From positions 100,001-131,229 of the forward strand of contig LUCW03001612.1 in NCBI GenBank assembly GCA_001586965.3: a DNA stretch of 31,229 bases, given 5' to 3'. Position numbers and translations under genes: made by a program. The notes beneath the pieces are model-generated. The model saw only the letters and a list, made by a program, of their open reading frames with translations. It did not search any database and was not told where the DNA came from. Of this stretch, positions 1 to 11,774 are shown in pieces; within the stretch, counting starts at the first letter, position 1; every line of letters starts with the position of its first letter. The stretch is from Sphaeroforma sirkka. Its lineage: Eukaryota; Opisthokonta; Ichthyosporea; Ichthyophonida.

Positions 1-40
1 TGGTCGTATAGTTCTCTTTCCTTTGTTATTCACAGTCATT

Positions 41-103
41 CATGTCCTTCTGTACTGCATATATGAGGGTATCGCCCATGTTCTTCTGTACTGTATATAT
101 CAG
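41..103. repeat. two imperfect copies of a ~25-bp direct repeat in intronic sequence
   Basis: A motif beginning TGTCCTTCTGTACTG near 41-65 recurs near 78-103 as TGTTCTTCTGTACTG, each copy running into an ATATAT(G/C)AG tail. It lies in what should be the intron upstream of the oxygenase exon that starts at 182. The second copy ends in CAG and could be mistaken for a splice acceptor, but reading on from it does not join the conserved domain as directly as the acceptor at 180-181 does. Confidence 0.45.
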
Positions 104-181
104 ACCATATTCAATTTTTTTATTTCTTCTATGCTTGGTGCTGAACCACTACATACACACTGCCACACTGCCACACTCCAG

Positions 182-1033
182 ATCCACACCGGTGGACTTC
201 TTAAAGCCACTCCGCATATGGTACGGGGCGCTGCTGTGAAAGATGTGTCGCGCTCCACTTTAGCTGTGTTCATGGAGCCAGGAGAGCTGTTCGATGTGGC
301 CTTACCGAAGGGCGAAGGTATCACGGTGGAGAAGACTGTGGCTAACAATGGCCAACTACCGCCGTCCGTGCCTACTCTGGCTTCGAGGTGTGTGTATGCG
401 TGCATTATGTGTCGATCATGCAAATGAAGACAGGTAAATGTAAATTACCTTGCAGTGCTGATTAATAAATAGTATTACATTGTCATTGTGTTGCATTAAA
501 TGATCAGTGTCGCATCAAATGTTCGATTATTGTCATATTACATACTCTTTCTGATAAATAGGACTTATAGGAAAGTGCATATCTGTTGTTGGGTGCCTAC
601 CTCGTTTCAGACTCTTTTATAAATAAGATTATAGCAACAAAGATGCTTTCATTGTTGCATATGTATATATATCCGATCATGGATTGTGGTCCAACTTTAC
701 AGACATACACGACTACAGCATAATTTAAATGTGAATGTTTATATCTATCCATATCAAGGTTGGATGTCCACGTGTGTGTATATAAGACCAAATGGGATTA
801 TGACAATCATGTGCAAGTATTGTTTCTACCATGAACCGTTATGGTGCCATCATAACTCTAGACAGGATAGGATTTCCTCTCGACTATTTTTCATTCGCAT
901 TGTAGTTCCATCCGGTGTATTCTGTACAATGTAACTTATCTACGTTCTTTGCCCACACTGCAGATGGAACAATGATAAAGGTGACACATTTGGTGAGTTC
1001 ACTCGCCGCACCATCGAGGGATATTACAAGTAA
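182..1033 (+). CDS. 2-oxoglutarate/Fe(II)-dependent oxygenase, isopenicillin N synthase-like (3'-terminal two exons; 5' part outside window)
   Basis: The last two exons are visible: 182-387 and 964-1033 (TAA at 1031-1033). The first opens after a CAG acceptor (AG at 180-181) and reads IHTGGLLKATPHMV. The His codon at 215-217 matches the third iron ligand of the HxD...H triad. The segment VSRSTLAVFMEP follows, and its Arg at 251-253 with the next Ser/Thr fits the RxS/T 2-oxoglutarate-binding motif. The exon ends VPTLAS plus AG; splicing GT (388) to AG (963) completes an Arg codon and continues WNNDKGDTFGEF...YYK, the usual C-terminal signature of this family. About 91 residues are visible; the HxD pair must lie in upstream exons outside the window. 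Members hydroxylate, desaturate or cyclise small molecules in the cytosol using O2 and 2-oxoglutarate; the substrate here is unknown. The family call is from motif recognition; the splice model rests on the reading frame being kept across the junction. Confidence 0.8.
388..963 (+). other. spliceosomal intron of the oxygenase gene (576 bp, GT-AG)
   Basis: The donor GTGTGT follows CTTCGAG, and the acceptor context is TTTGCCCACACTGCAG. Removing it joins a phase-2 codon (AG plus A gives Arg) and restores the conserved C-terminal motif. The interior is AT-rich with stops in all frames; short open frames inside (for example 686-934) show no recognisable protein. Confidence 0.8.
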
Positions 1034-1195
1034 TTTTGGCCTATTGCTGAACATAGTTTGACATCGAGCAACTAGACCTGTAGTGTGCAGCCGAGGAATG
1101 CTGTTAGTATTTGTAATACAAAGCTCGAGGTTTAGTATAATCGAATCACAGGGATTAAACGCATATCGTATAATCGAGGGAATCTGGTTGTAGTG

Positions 1196-1209
1196 AATAA
1201 ATCAATAAA
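1196..1209 (+). terminator. tandem poly(A) signals of the oxygenase gene
   Basis: Two AATAAA hexamers lie at 1196-1201 and 1204-1209, about 165 bp after the oxygenase stop codon. Their spacing and position fit the 3' end of that transcript. Confidence 0.55.
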
Positions 1210-1231
1210 CAAATGTTCAAAATGTACCATG

Positions 1232-1288
1232 TACGAATACGTATAGTACGTACGAAAACGTATCGTACTTACGAATATGTATGGTACT
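1232..1288. repeat. 19-bp tandem repeat, three copies
   Basis: Units lie at 1232-1250, 1251-1269 and 1270-1288. The first reads TACGAATACGTATAGTACG; the others differ at a few positions. The first two units contain a TACG-(4 nt)-CGTA inverted repeat, so each could form a very small hairpin. It lies between the poly(A) signals and the large minisatellite and is unrelated to the 32-bp monomer. Confidence 0.8.
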
Positions 1289-2889
1289 TACACTTCTTAT
1301 AATTTCAAGCATGCTTGTATTATTAGTTAAGACTGAGTCAATATATCCACGGTGTAACCTATACAAAGGGTAAGCGTTACTGTGCTTCTGGTCAAGTGAC
1401 TATAGGCGTTACTGTGCTTCTGGTAATGTATCTTTAGGTGGTACTGTGCTTCTGGTCAAGTGTCTGTAGGCGTTACTGTATTTCTGGACAAATGTTTTCA
1501 GGCGTTACTGTATTTCTGGACAAATGTTTTCAGGCGTTACTGTGCTTCTGGTCAAGTGTGTTTATGCGTTACTGTAATTCTGGTCAAGTGTCTTTAGGCG
1601 TTACTGTGCTTCTGGTCAAGTATTGTAGGCGTTACTGTGCTTCTGGTCAAGTATATTAAGTTGGTACTGTGCTTCTGGTCAAGTGTCTGTAGGTGATACT
1701 GTACTTCTGGTCAAGTATCTGTAGTCGTTACTGTGCTTCTGGTCAAATATTTTTAGGTCGTATTGTGTTTCTGGTCAAGTGTCTTGAGGCGATACTGTAC
1801 TTCTGGTCAAGTGTCTGTAGGCTTTGCTGTGCTTCTGGATCTGTAGGCGTTACTGTGCTTCTGGTCAAGTATATTTAGGTGGTACTGCGCTTCAGGTCAA
1901 GTGTCTTCAGGCCTTACTGTGTTTCTGATCAAGTGTCTTCAGCCGATACTGTGTTTCTGGACAAGTGTCTTTAGGCGTTACTGTGCTACTGGTCAAATGT
2001 CTGTAGGCGTAACTGTAGCTTCTGGCCAAGTGTCTGTAGGCTTTGCTGTGCTTCTGGATATGTAGGCGTTACTGTGCTTCTGGATATGTAGGCGTTACTG
2101 TGCTTCTGGTGAAGTATCTTTAGGTAGTACTGTGCTTCAGGTCAAGTATCTTTAGGTGATATTGTGCTTTTGGTCAAGTGTCTTGAGGCGATACTGTGCT
2201 TCTGGTCAAGTGTCTGTAGGCGTTACTGTGCTTCTGGTCAAGTATCTGTAGGCATTGCTATGCTTCTGGTCAAGTATTTTTAGGTGGTATTGTGCTTCTG
2301 GTCAAGTGTCTTGAGGCGATACTTTATTTCTGGTCAAGTGTCTGTAGTCGTTAATGTGCTTCAGGTCAAGTTTGTTTAGGCTTCACTGTGCTTCTGGTCA
2401 AGCGACTTTAGGCGTTATTGTGCTTCTGGTCAAGTATCTGTAGCCGTTACTGTGCTTCTGGTCAAGTATCTTTAGGTGGTACTGTGCTTCGGTCAAGTAT
2501 CTTGGTCGTACTGTGTTTCTGGTCGAGTGTCTGTAGGCGTTACTGTGCTTCTGGTCAAGTATCTTTAGGTCGTACTGTGCTTCTGGTCAAGTATCTTTAG
2601 GTTTTACTGTGCTTCAGGTCAAGTGTCTTTAGGCGTTACTGTGCTCCTGGTCAAGCTTGTTTAGGCTTTACTGTGCTTCTGGCCGAGTATGTACTTCTGG
2701 TCAAGTGTCTGTAGACGCTACTGTCCTTCTGGTCAAGTTTGTTTAGGTGTTACTGTGCTTCTGGTCAAGCGTCTTTAGGCGGTATTGTGCTTCTGGTCAA
2801 GTATCTGTAGGCGTTACTGTGCTTCTGGTCAAGTGTCTATTGTGCTTCTGGTCAAGTTTCTACTGTGCTTCTGGTCAAGTATCTGTAGC

Positions 2890-5830
2890 CGTTACTGTGC
2901 TTCTGGTCAAGTATTTTTAGGTGGTACATTACTTCTGGTCGAATATCTGTATTCGTTGCTGTGCTTCTGGTCAAGTGTCTGTAGGCGTTACTGTGCTTCT
3001 GGTCAAGTATTTTTAGGTGATATTGTGCTTTTGGTCAAGTGTCTTTAGGCGGTATTGTGCTTCTGGTCAAGTATCTGTAGGCGTTACTGTGCTTCTGGTC
3101 AAGTATCTGTAGGTGGTACTGTGCTTCTGGTCAAGTATCTTTAGGTAGTATTATGCTTCTGGTCAAGTATTATTAGGTGATATTGTGCTTCTGGTCAAGT
3201 ATCTGTAGCAGTTACTGTGCTTATCTATAGTCGTTACTGTGCTTCTGGTCAAGTATCTTTAGGTGATACTGTGCTTCTGGTCAAGTGTCTACTGTGCTTC
3301 TGGTCAAGTGTTGGTAGGCGTTACTGTGCTTCTGGTCAAGTATTTTTAGGTAGTATTGTGCTTCTGGTCAAGTGTCTGTAGGCGTTGCTGTGCTTCTGGT
3401 CAAGTATCTTTAGGTGGTTCTGTGCTTCTGGTCAAGTATCTTTAGGTCGTACTGTGTTTCTGGTAAAAGTGTCTCTAGGTGTTAATGTGCTTCTGGTCAA
3501 GTATCTGTAGGTGGTACTGTGCTTCTGGTTAAGTATCTTTAGGTCGTACTGTGTTTCTGGTCAAGTGTCTGTAGGTGTTACTGTGCTTCTGGTCAAGTAT
3601 CTGTAGGTGGTACTGTGCTTCTGGTCAAGTATTTTTAGGTGGTATTGTGCTTATGGTCAAGTGTCTTGATGCGATACTGTGCTTCTGGTTAAGCGACTTT
3701 AGGCGTTACTGTTCTTCTGGTCAAGCGTCTTTAGGCGGTATTGTGTTTCTGGTCAAGTATCTGTAGGCTTTACTGTGCTTCTGGTCAAGTGTCTACTGTG
3801 CTTCTGGTCAAGTGTCTGTAGGCGTTGCTGTGCTTCTGGTCAAGTATTTTTAGCCAATATTGTGCTTCTGGTCAAGTATCTATAGCCGTTACTGTGCTTC
3901 TGGTCAAGTATCTTTAGGTGATACTGTGCTTCTGGTCAAGTGTCTGTAGGCGTTTCTGAGCTTCTGGTCAAGTATCTGTAGGCGTTACTGTGCTTCTGGT
4001 CAAGTATTTTTAGTTGATATTGTGCTTTTGGTCAAGTGTCTTGAGGCGATACTGTGCTTCTGGTCAAGTGTCTGTAGGCGTTACTGTGCTTCTGGTCAAG
4101 TATCTGTAGGTGGTACTGTGCTTCTGGTCAAGTATCTTTAGGTAGTATTATGCTTCTGGTCAAGTATTATTAGGTGATATTGTGCTTCTGGTCAAGTATC
4201 TGTAGCAGTTACTGTGCTTATCTATAGGCGTTGCTGTGCTTCTGGTCAAGTATCTTTAGGTGGTTCTGTGCTTCTGGTCAAGTATCTTTAGGTCGTACTG
4301 TGTTTCTGGTAAAGTGTCTCTAGGTGTTAATGTGCTTCTGGTCAAGTATCTGTAGGTGGTACTGTGCTTCTGGTTAAGTATCTTTAGGTCGTACTGTGTT
4401 TCTGGTCAAGTGTCTGTAGGTGTTATTGTGCTTCTGGTCAAGTATCTGTAGGTGGTACTGTGCTTGCTTCTGGTCAAGTATTTTTTAGGTGGTATTGTGC
4501 TTATGGTCAAGTGTCTTGATGCGATACTGTGCTTCTGGTTAAGCGACTTTAGGCGTTACTGTTCTTCTGGTCAAGCGTCTTTAGGCGGTATTGTGTTTCT
4601 GGTCAAGTATCTGTAGGCTTTACTGTGCTTCTGGTCAAGTGTCTACTGTGCTTCTGGTCAAGTGTCTGTAGGCGTTGCTGTGCTTCTGGTCAAGTATTTT
4701 TAGCCAATATTGTGCTTCTGGTCAAGTATCTATAGCCGTTACTGTGCTTCTGGTCAAGTATATTTAGGTGGTACACTACTTCTGGTCAAATATCTGTATT
4801 CGTTACTGTGCTTCTGGTCAAGTGTCTGTAGGCGTTACTGTGCTTCTGGTCAAGTATTTTTAGTTGATATTGTGCTTTTGGTCAAGTGTCTTGAGGCGAT
4901 ACTGTGCTTCTGGTCAAGTGTCTGTAGGCGTTACTGTGCTTCTGGTCAAGTATCTGTAGGTGGTACTGTGCTTCTGGTCAAGTATCTTTAGGTAGTATTA
5001 TGCTTCTGGTCAAGTATTATTAGGTGATATTGTGCTTCTGGTCAAGTATCTGTAGCAGTTACTGTGCTTATCTATAGTCGTTACTGTGCTTCTGGTCAAG
5101 TATCTTTAGGTGATACTGTGCTTCTGGTCAAGTGTCTACTGTGCTTCTGGTCAAGTGTTGGTAGGCGTTACTGTGCTTCTGGTCAAGTATTTTTAGGTAG
5201 TATTGTGCTTCTGGTCAAGTGTCTGTAGGCGTTGCTGTGCTTCTGGTCAAGTATCTTTAGGTGGTTCTGTGCTTCTGGTCAAGTATCTTTTTAGGTCGTA
5301 CTGTGTTTCTGGTAAAGTGTCTCTAGGTGTTAATGTGCTTCTGGTCAAGTATCTGTAGGTGGTGTGCTTCTGGTTAGTATCTTTAGGTCGTACTGTGTTT
5401 CTGGTCAAGTGTCTGTAGGTGTTACTGTGCTTCTGGTCAAGTATCTGTAGGTGGTACTGTGCTTCTGGTCAAGTATTTTTAGGTGGTATTGTGCTTATGG
5501 TCAAGTGTCTTGATGCGATACTGTGCTTCTGGTTAAGCGACTTTAGGCGTTACTGTTCTTCTGGTCAAGCGTCTTTAGGCGGTATTGTGTTTCTGGTCAA
5601 GTATCTGTAGGCTTTACTGTGCTTCTGGTCAAGTGTCTACTGTGCTTCTGGTCAAGTGTCTGTAGGCGTTGCTGTGCTTCTGGTCAAGTATTTTTTAATA
5701 ATATTGTGCTTCTGGTCAAGTATCTATAGCCGTTACTGTGCTTCTGGTCAAGTATCTTTAGGTGATACTGTGCTTCTGGTCAAGTGTCTGTAGGCGTTTC
5801 TGAGCTTCTGGTCAAGTATCTTTAGGGGGT
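2890..5830 (+). repeat. higher-order repeat block, three copies, spacing 850-997 bp
   Basis: Rare variant monomers recur in the same order. TTATCTATAG is at 3221, 4218 and 5068. TTATGGTCAA is at 3651, 4501 and 5495. ATTATGC with a following TATTATTAGG hinge is near 3151, 4148 and 4998. The middle copy lacks about 145 bp (roughly 4.5 monomers) between the first two markers compared with the outer copies (283 against about 430 bp). This points to multi-monomer duplication followed by an internal deletion, or to unequal exchange. Confidence 0.85.
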
Positions 5831-6129
5831 ATTGTACTTCTGGTCAAGTATTTTTAGGTAGTATTGTGCTTCTGGTCAAGTATCTTTAGGTGGTACTGTA
5901 CTTCTGGTCAAGTACCTATAGTCGTTACTGTGCTTCTGGTCAAGTATCTTTAGGGGGTACTGTGCTTCTGGTCAAATATTTTTTAGGTGATATTGTGCTT
6001 CTGTTCAAGTATTTTTAGGTAGTATTGTGCTTCTGGTGAAGTATCTTTAGGTGATACTGTACTTCTGGTCAAGTGTCTGTAGGCGTTACTGTGCTTCTGG
6101 TCAAGTATCTTTAGGTGGTACTGTACTTC

Positions 6130-6900
6130 TGGCCAAGTATCTATAGTCGTTACTGTGCTTCTGGTCAAGTATCTTTAGGTAATATTGTGCTTCCGGTCAA
6201 GTGTCTTGAGGCGATACTGTACCTCTGGTCAAGTGTCTACTGTGCTTCTGGTCAAGTGTCTACTGTGCTTCTGGTCAAGTGTCTATAGGCGTTACTGTGC
6301 TTCTGGTCAAGTACTTTTAGGTGATATTGTGCTTCTGGTCAAGTGTCTTGAGGCGATACTGTACTTCTGATCAAGTGTCTGTAGGCGATACTGTAATTCT
6401 GGTCAAGTTTCTGTAGGTGATACTGTGCTTCTGGTCAAGTGTCTGTAGGCGTTTCTGTGCTTCTGGTCAAGTATGTTTAGGTGGTATTGTACTTCTTGTC
6501 AAGTATTTTTAGGTAGTTTTGTGCTTCTGGTCAAGAATCTTTAGGTGGTACTGTACTTCTGGTCAAGTATCTATAGTCGTTACTGTGCTTCTGGTCAAGT
6601 GTCTGTAGGTGGTACTGTATTTCTGGCCAAGTATCTATAGTCGTTACTGTGCTTCTGGTCAAGTATCTTTAGGTAGTATTGTGCTTCCGGTCAAGTGTCT
6701 CGAGGCGATACTGTACCTCTGGTCAAGTATCTACTGTGCTTCTGGTCAAGTGTCTACTGTGCTTCTGGTCAAGTGTCTATAGGCGTTACTGTGCTTCTGG
6801 TCAAGTACTTTTAGGTGATATTGTGCTTCTGGTCAAGTGTCTTGAGGCGATACTGTACTTCTGATCAAGTGTCTGTGGGCGATACTGTACTTCTGGTCAA
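6130..6900 (+). repeat. higher-order repeat block, two copies, 494-bp spacing
   Basis: The diagnostic TTCCGG variant monomer is at 6191 and again at 6685. It is followed in both by a GAGGCGATACTGTACCTCTG unit, two successive truncated monomers, a TACTTTTAGG hinge and a CTGATCAAG variant. The copies are almost identical over about 270 bp. Confidence 0.8.
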
Positions 6901-7189
6901 GTTTTTGTAGGTGATACTGTACTTCTGGTCAAGTATCTGTAGCCGTTACTGTGCTTCTGGTGAAGTATCTTTAGGTGGTACTGTACTTCTGGTCAAGTAT
7001 CTATACTCGTTACTGTGCTTCTGGTCAAGTATCTATACTCGTTACTGTGCTTCTGGTCAAGTATCTTTAGGTGGTGCTGTGCTTCTGGTCAAGTTTCTGT
7101 TGGCGATACTATACTTCTGGTCAAATATCTGTAGGCGATACTGTGCTTCTGGTCAAGTATCAGTAGCCGTTACTGTGCTTCTGGTCAAG

Positions 7190-10100
7190 TATCTTTAGGT
7201 GGTAAATTACTTCTGGTCAAATATCTGTATTCGTTACTGTGCTTCTGGTCAAGTATCTATAGTCGTTACTGTGCTTCTGGTCAAGTATCTTTTGGTGATA
7301 CTGTGCTTCTGGTCAAGTGTCTGTAGGCGTTTCTGAGCTTCTGGTCAAGTATCTTTAGGTGGTATTGTACTTCTGGTCAAGTATTTTTAGGTAGTATTGT
7401 GTTTCTGGTCAAGTATCTTTAGGTGGTACTGTACTTCTGGTCAAAGCACCTATAGTCGTTTCTGAGCTTCTGGTCAAGTATCTTTAGGTGGTATTTGTAC
7501 TTCTGGTCAAGTATTTTTTAGGTAGTATTGTGCATATGGTCAAGTATCTTTAGGTGGTACTGTACTTCTGGTCAAGTACCTATAGTCGTTACTGTGCTTC
7601 TGGTTAAGTTTCTGTAGGCGATACTGTTTTTCTGGTCAAATGTCTGTAGGCGATACTGTGCTTCTGGTCAAGTATCAGTAGCCGTTACTGTGCTTATGGT
7701 CAAGTATGTTTAGGTGGTAAATTACTTCTGGTCAAATATCTGTATTCGTTACTGTGCTTCTGGTCAAGTATCTATAGTCGTTACTGTGCTTCTGGTCCAG
7801 TATCTTTAGGTGGTACTGTGCTTCTGGTCAAGTATTTTTAGGTAGTATTGTGCATATGGTCAAGTATCTTTAGGTGGAACTGTACTTCTGGTCAAGTACC
7901 TATAGTCGTTACTGTGCTTCTGGTTAAGTTTCTGTAGGCGATAATGTTTTTCTGGTCAAATGTCTGTAGGCGATACTGTGCTTCTGGTCAAGTATCAGTA
8001 GCCGTTACTGTGCTTATGGTCAAGTATGTTTAGGTGGTAAATTACTTCTGGTCAAATATCTGTATTCGTTACTGTGCTTCTGGTCAAGTATCTATAGTCG
8101 TTACTGTGCTTCTGGTCAAGTATCTTTAGGTGATACTGTGCTTCTGGTCAAGTGTCTGTAGGCGTTTCTGAGCTTCTGTTCAAGTATCTTTAGGTGGTAT
8201 TGTACTTCTGGTGAAGTATCTTTAGGTGATACTGTACTTCTGGTCAAGTATCTATAGTCGTTACTGTGAATCTGGTCAAGTATCTTTAGGTGGTACTGTA
8301 CTTCTGGTCAAGTATCTATACTCGTTACTGTGCTTCTGGTCAAGTATCTTTAGCTGGTATTGTACTGCTGGACAAATATTTTTAGGTAGTATTGTGCTTC
8401 TGGTCAAGTATCTTTAGGTGGTACTGTACTTCTGGTCAAGTATCTTTAGGTGATACTGTGTTTCTGGTCAAGTTTCTGTAGGTTATACTGTACTTCTGGT
8501 CAAGTGTCTGTAGGCGTTACTGTGTTTCTGGTCAAGTATCTTTAGGTGGTACTGTACTTCTGGTCAAGTATCTATACTCGTTACTGTGCTTCTGGTCAAG
8601 TATCTTTAGGTGGTACTGTGCTTCTGGTCAAGTATATTTAGGTCGTACTGTGCTTCTGATCAAGTGTCTGTAAGCGTTACTGTGCTTCTGGTCAAGAGTC
8701 TGTAGGCGTTACTGTACTTCTGGTCAAGTATCTATAGTCGTTACTGTGCTTCTGGTCAAGTGTTTTTAGGTGGTACTGTGCTTCTGGTCAAGTATCTATA
8801 GTCGTTACTGTGCTTCTGGTCAAGTATCTTTAGGTGATACTGTACTTCTGTTCAAGTATCTATAGTCGTTACTGTGCTTCTGGTCAAGTGTTTTTAGGTG
8901 GTACTGTGCTTCTGGTCAAGTGTGTGTAGGCGTTACTGTGCTTCTGGTCAAGTATCTGTAGGTTGTACTGTGCTTCTGGTCAAGTATCTTTAGGTCGTAC
9001 TGTGCTTCTGGTCAAGTATCTTTAGGTTTAACTGTGCTTCAGTTCAAGTGTCTTTAGGCGTAACTGTGCTTCTGGTCAAGCTTGTTTAGGCTTTACTGTG
9101 CTTCTGGTCGAGTATGTACTTCTGGTCAAGTATCTGTAGGCGCTACTGTCCTTCTGGTCAAGTTTGTTTAGGCGTTACTGATCTTCTGGTCAAGCGTCTT
9201 TAGGCGGTATTGTGCTTCTGGTCAAGTATCTGTAGGCGTTACTGTGCTTCTGGTCAAGTGTCTACTGTGCTTCTGGTCAAGTGTCTGTAGGCGTTGCTGT
9301 GCTTCTGGTCAAGAATTTTTAGATGGTATTGTGCTTCTGGTCAAGTGTCTTGAGGCGATACTGTACTTCTGGTCAAGTGTCTGTAGGCGTTAATGTGCTT
9401 CTGGTCAAGTTTGTTTAGGCTTCACTGTTCTTCTGGTCATGCTACTTTAGCCAATATTGTGCTTCTGGTCAAGTATCTATAGCCGTTACTGTGCTTCTGG
9501 TCAAGTATCTTTAGGTGGTACATTACTTCTGGTCAAATATCTGTATTCGTTACTGTGCTTCTGGTCAAGTGTCTGTAGGCGTTACTGTGCTTCTGGTCAA
9601 ATATTTTTAGGTGATATCGTGCTTCTGGTCAAGTATCTTTAGGTGGTACTGTACTTCTGGCCAAGTATCTATAGTCGTTACTGTGCTTCTGGTAAAGTAT
9701 CTTTAGGTGATATTGTGCTTCTGGTCAAGTGTCTTGAGGCGATACTGTACTTCTGGTCAAGTGTCTGTAGGCGATACTGTACTTCTGGTGAAGTATCTTA
9801 AGGTGGTACTGTACTTCTGGTCAAGCATCTATAGTCGTTACTGTGCTTCTGGTCCAGTATCTTTAGGTGGTACTGTGCTTCTGGTCAAGTATCTATAGTC
9901 GTTACTGTGCTTCTAGTCAAGTATCTTTAGGTGGTAAATTACTTCTGGTCAAAGTATTCGTTACTGTGCTTCTGGTCAAGTATCTATAGTCGTTACTGTG
10001 CTTCTGGTCAAGTATCTTTAGGTGATACTGTGCTTCTGGTCAAGTGTCTGTAGGCGTTTCTGAGCTTCTGGTCAAGTATCTTTAGGTGGTATTGTACTTC

Positions 10101-11300
10101 TGGTCAAGTATTTTTAGGTAGTATTGTGTTTCTGGTCAAGTATCTTTAGGTGGTACTGTACTTCTGGTCAAGTACCTATAGTCGTTTCTGAGCTTCTGGT
10201 CAAGTATCTTTAGGTGGTATTGTACTTCTGGTCAAGTATTTTTATTTAGTATTGTGCATATGGTCAAGTATCTTTAGGTGGTACTGTACTTCTGGTCAAG
10301 TACCTATAGTCGTTACTGTGCTTCTGGTTAAGTTTCTGTAGGCGATACTGTTTTTCTGGTCAAATGTCTAGTAGGCGATACTGTGCTTCTGGTCAAGTAT
10401 CAGTAGCCGTTACTGTGCTTATGGTCAAGTATGTTTAGGTGGTAAATTACTTCTGGTCAAATATCTGTATTCGTTACTGTGCTTCTGGTCAAGTATCTAT
10501 AGTCGTTACTGTGCTTCTGGTCCAGTATCTTTAGGTGGTACTGTGCTACTGGTCAAGTATCTATAGTCGTTACTGTGCTTCTGGTCAAGTATCTTTAGGT
10601 GGTAAATTACTTCTGGTCAAATATCTGTATTCGTTACTGTGCTTCTGGTCAAGTATCTATAGTCGTTACTGTGCTTCTGGTCAAGTATCCTTAGGTGATA
10701 CTGTGCTTCTGGTCAAGTGTCTGTAGGCGTTTCTGAGCTTCTGGTCAAGTATCTTTAGGTGGTATTGTACTTCTGGTCAAGTATTTTTAGGTAGTATTGT
10801 GTTTCTGGTCAAGTATCTTTAGGTGGTACTGTACTTCTGGTCAAGTACCTATAGTCGTTTCTGAGCTTCTGGTCAAGTATCTTTAGGTGGTATTGTACTT
10901 CTGGTCAAGTATTTTTAGGTAGTATTGTGCATATGGTCAAGTATCTTTAGGTGGTACTGTACTTCTGGTCAAGTACCTATAGTCGTTACTGTGCTTCTGG
11001 TTAAGTTTCTGTAGGCGATACTGTTTTTCTGGTCAAATGTCTGTAGGCGATACTGTGCTTCTGGTCAAGTATCAGTAGCCGTTACTGTGCTTATGGTCAA
11101 GTATGTTTAGGGTGGTAAATTACTTCTGGTCAAATATCTGTATTCGTTACTGTGCTTCTGGTCAAGTATCTATAGTCGTTACTGTGCTTCTGGTCAAGTA
11201 TCTTTAGGGTGATACTGTGCTTCTGGTCAAGTGTCTGTAGGCGTTTCTGAGCTTCTGGTCAAGTATCTTTAGGTGGTATTGTACTTCTGGTCAAGTATTT
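7190..11300 (+). repeat. higher-order repeat family with 320-bp and 673-bp spacings, shared by two sub-blocks
   Basis: The TGCATATGG variant is at 7531, 7851, 10255 and 10928 (spacings 320 and 673 bp, and 2,724 bp between sub-blocks). The TTCTGAGC variant is at 7331, 10058, 10731 and 11244. A GGTAAATTACTTC monomer followed by TATCTGTATTCG recurs near 7200, 7713, 8035, 10440, 10592 and 11115. The 320-bp spacing is exactly ten monomers. The same string of variants has been copied both locally and over about 2.7 kb. Confidence 0.8.
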
Positions 11301-11774
11301 TAGGTAGTATTGTGCTTCTGGTCAAGAGTATTTTTAGGTAGTATTATTGCTTCTGGTGAAGTATCTTTAGGTGATACTGTACTTCTGGTCAAGTGTCTGT
11401 AGGCGTTACTGTGCTTCTGGTCAAGTATCTTTAGGTGGTACTGTGCTTCTGGTCAAGTATCTTTAGGTGATACTGTGCTTCTGGTCAAGTTTCTGTAGGT
11501 TATATTGTACTTCTGGTCAAGTGTCTGTAGGCGTTACTGTGCTTCTGGTCAAGTACCTTTAGGTGGTACTGTACTTCTGGTCAAGTATCTATACTCGTTA
11601 CTGTGCTTCTGGTCAAGTATCTTTAGGTGGTACTGTGCTTCTGGTCAAGTATCTTTAGGTCGTACTGTGCTTCTGATCAAGTGTCTGTAAGCGTTACTGT
11701 GCTTCTGGTCAAGTGTTTTTAGGTGGTACTGTGCTTCTGGTCAAGTGTCTGTAGGCGTTTCTGAGCTTCTGGTC

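Noticed and set aside
5983..6168. Minus-strand open frame across the array
   Set aside because: It is a chance opening of the same repeat on the other strand, not kept in neighbouring copies.
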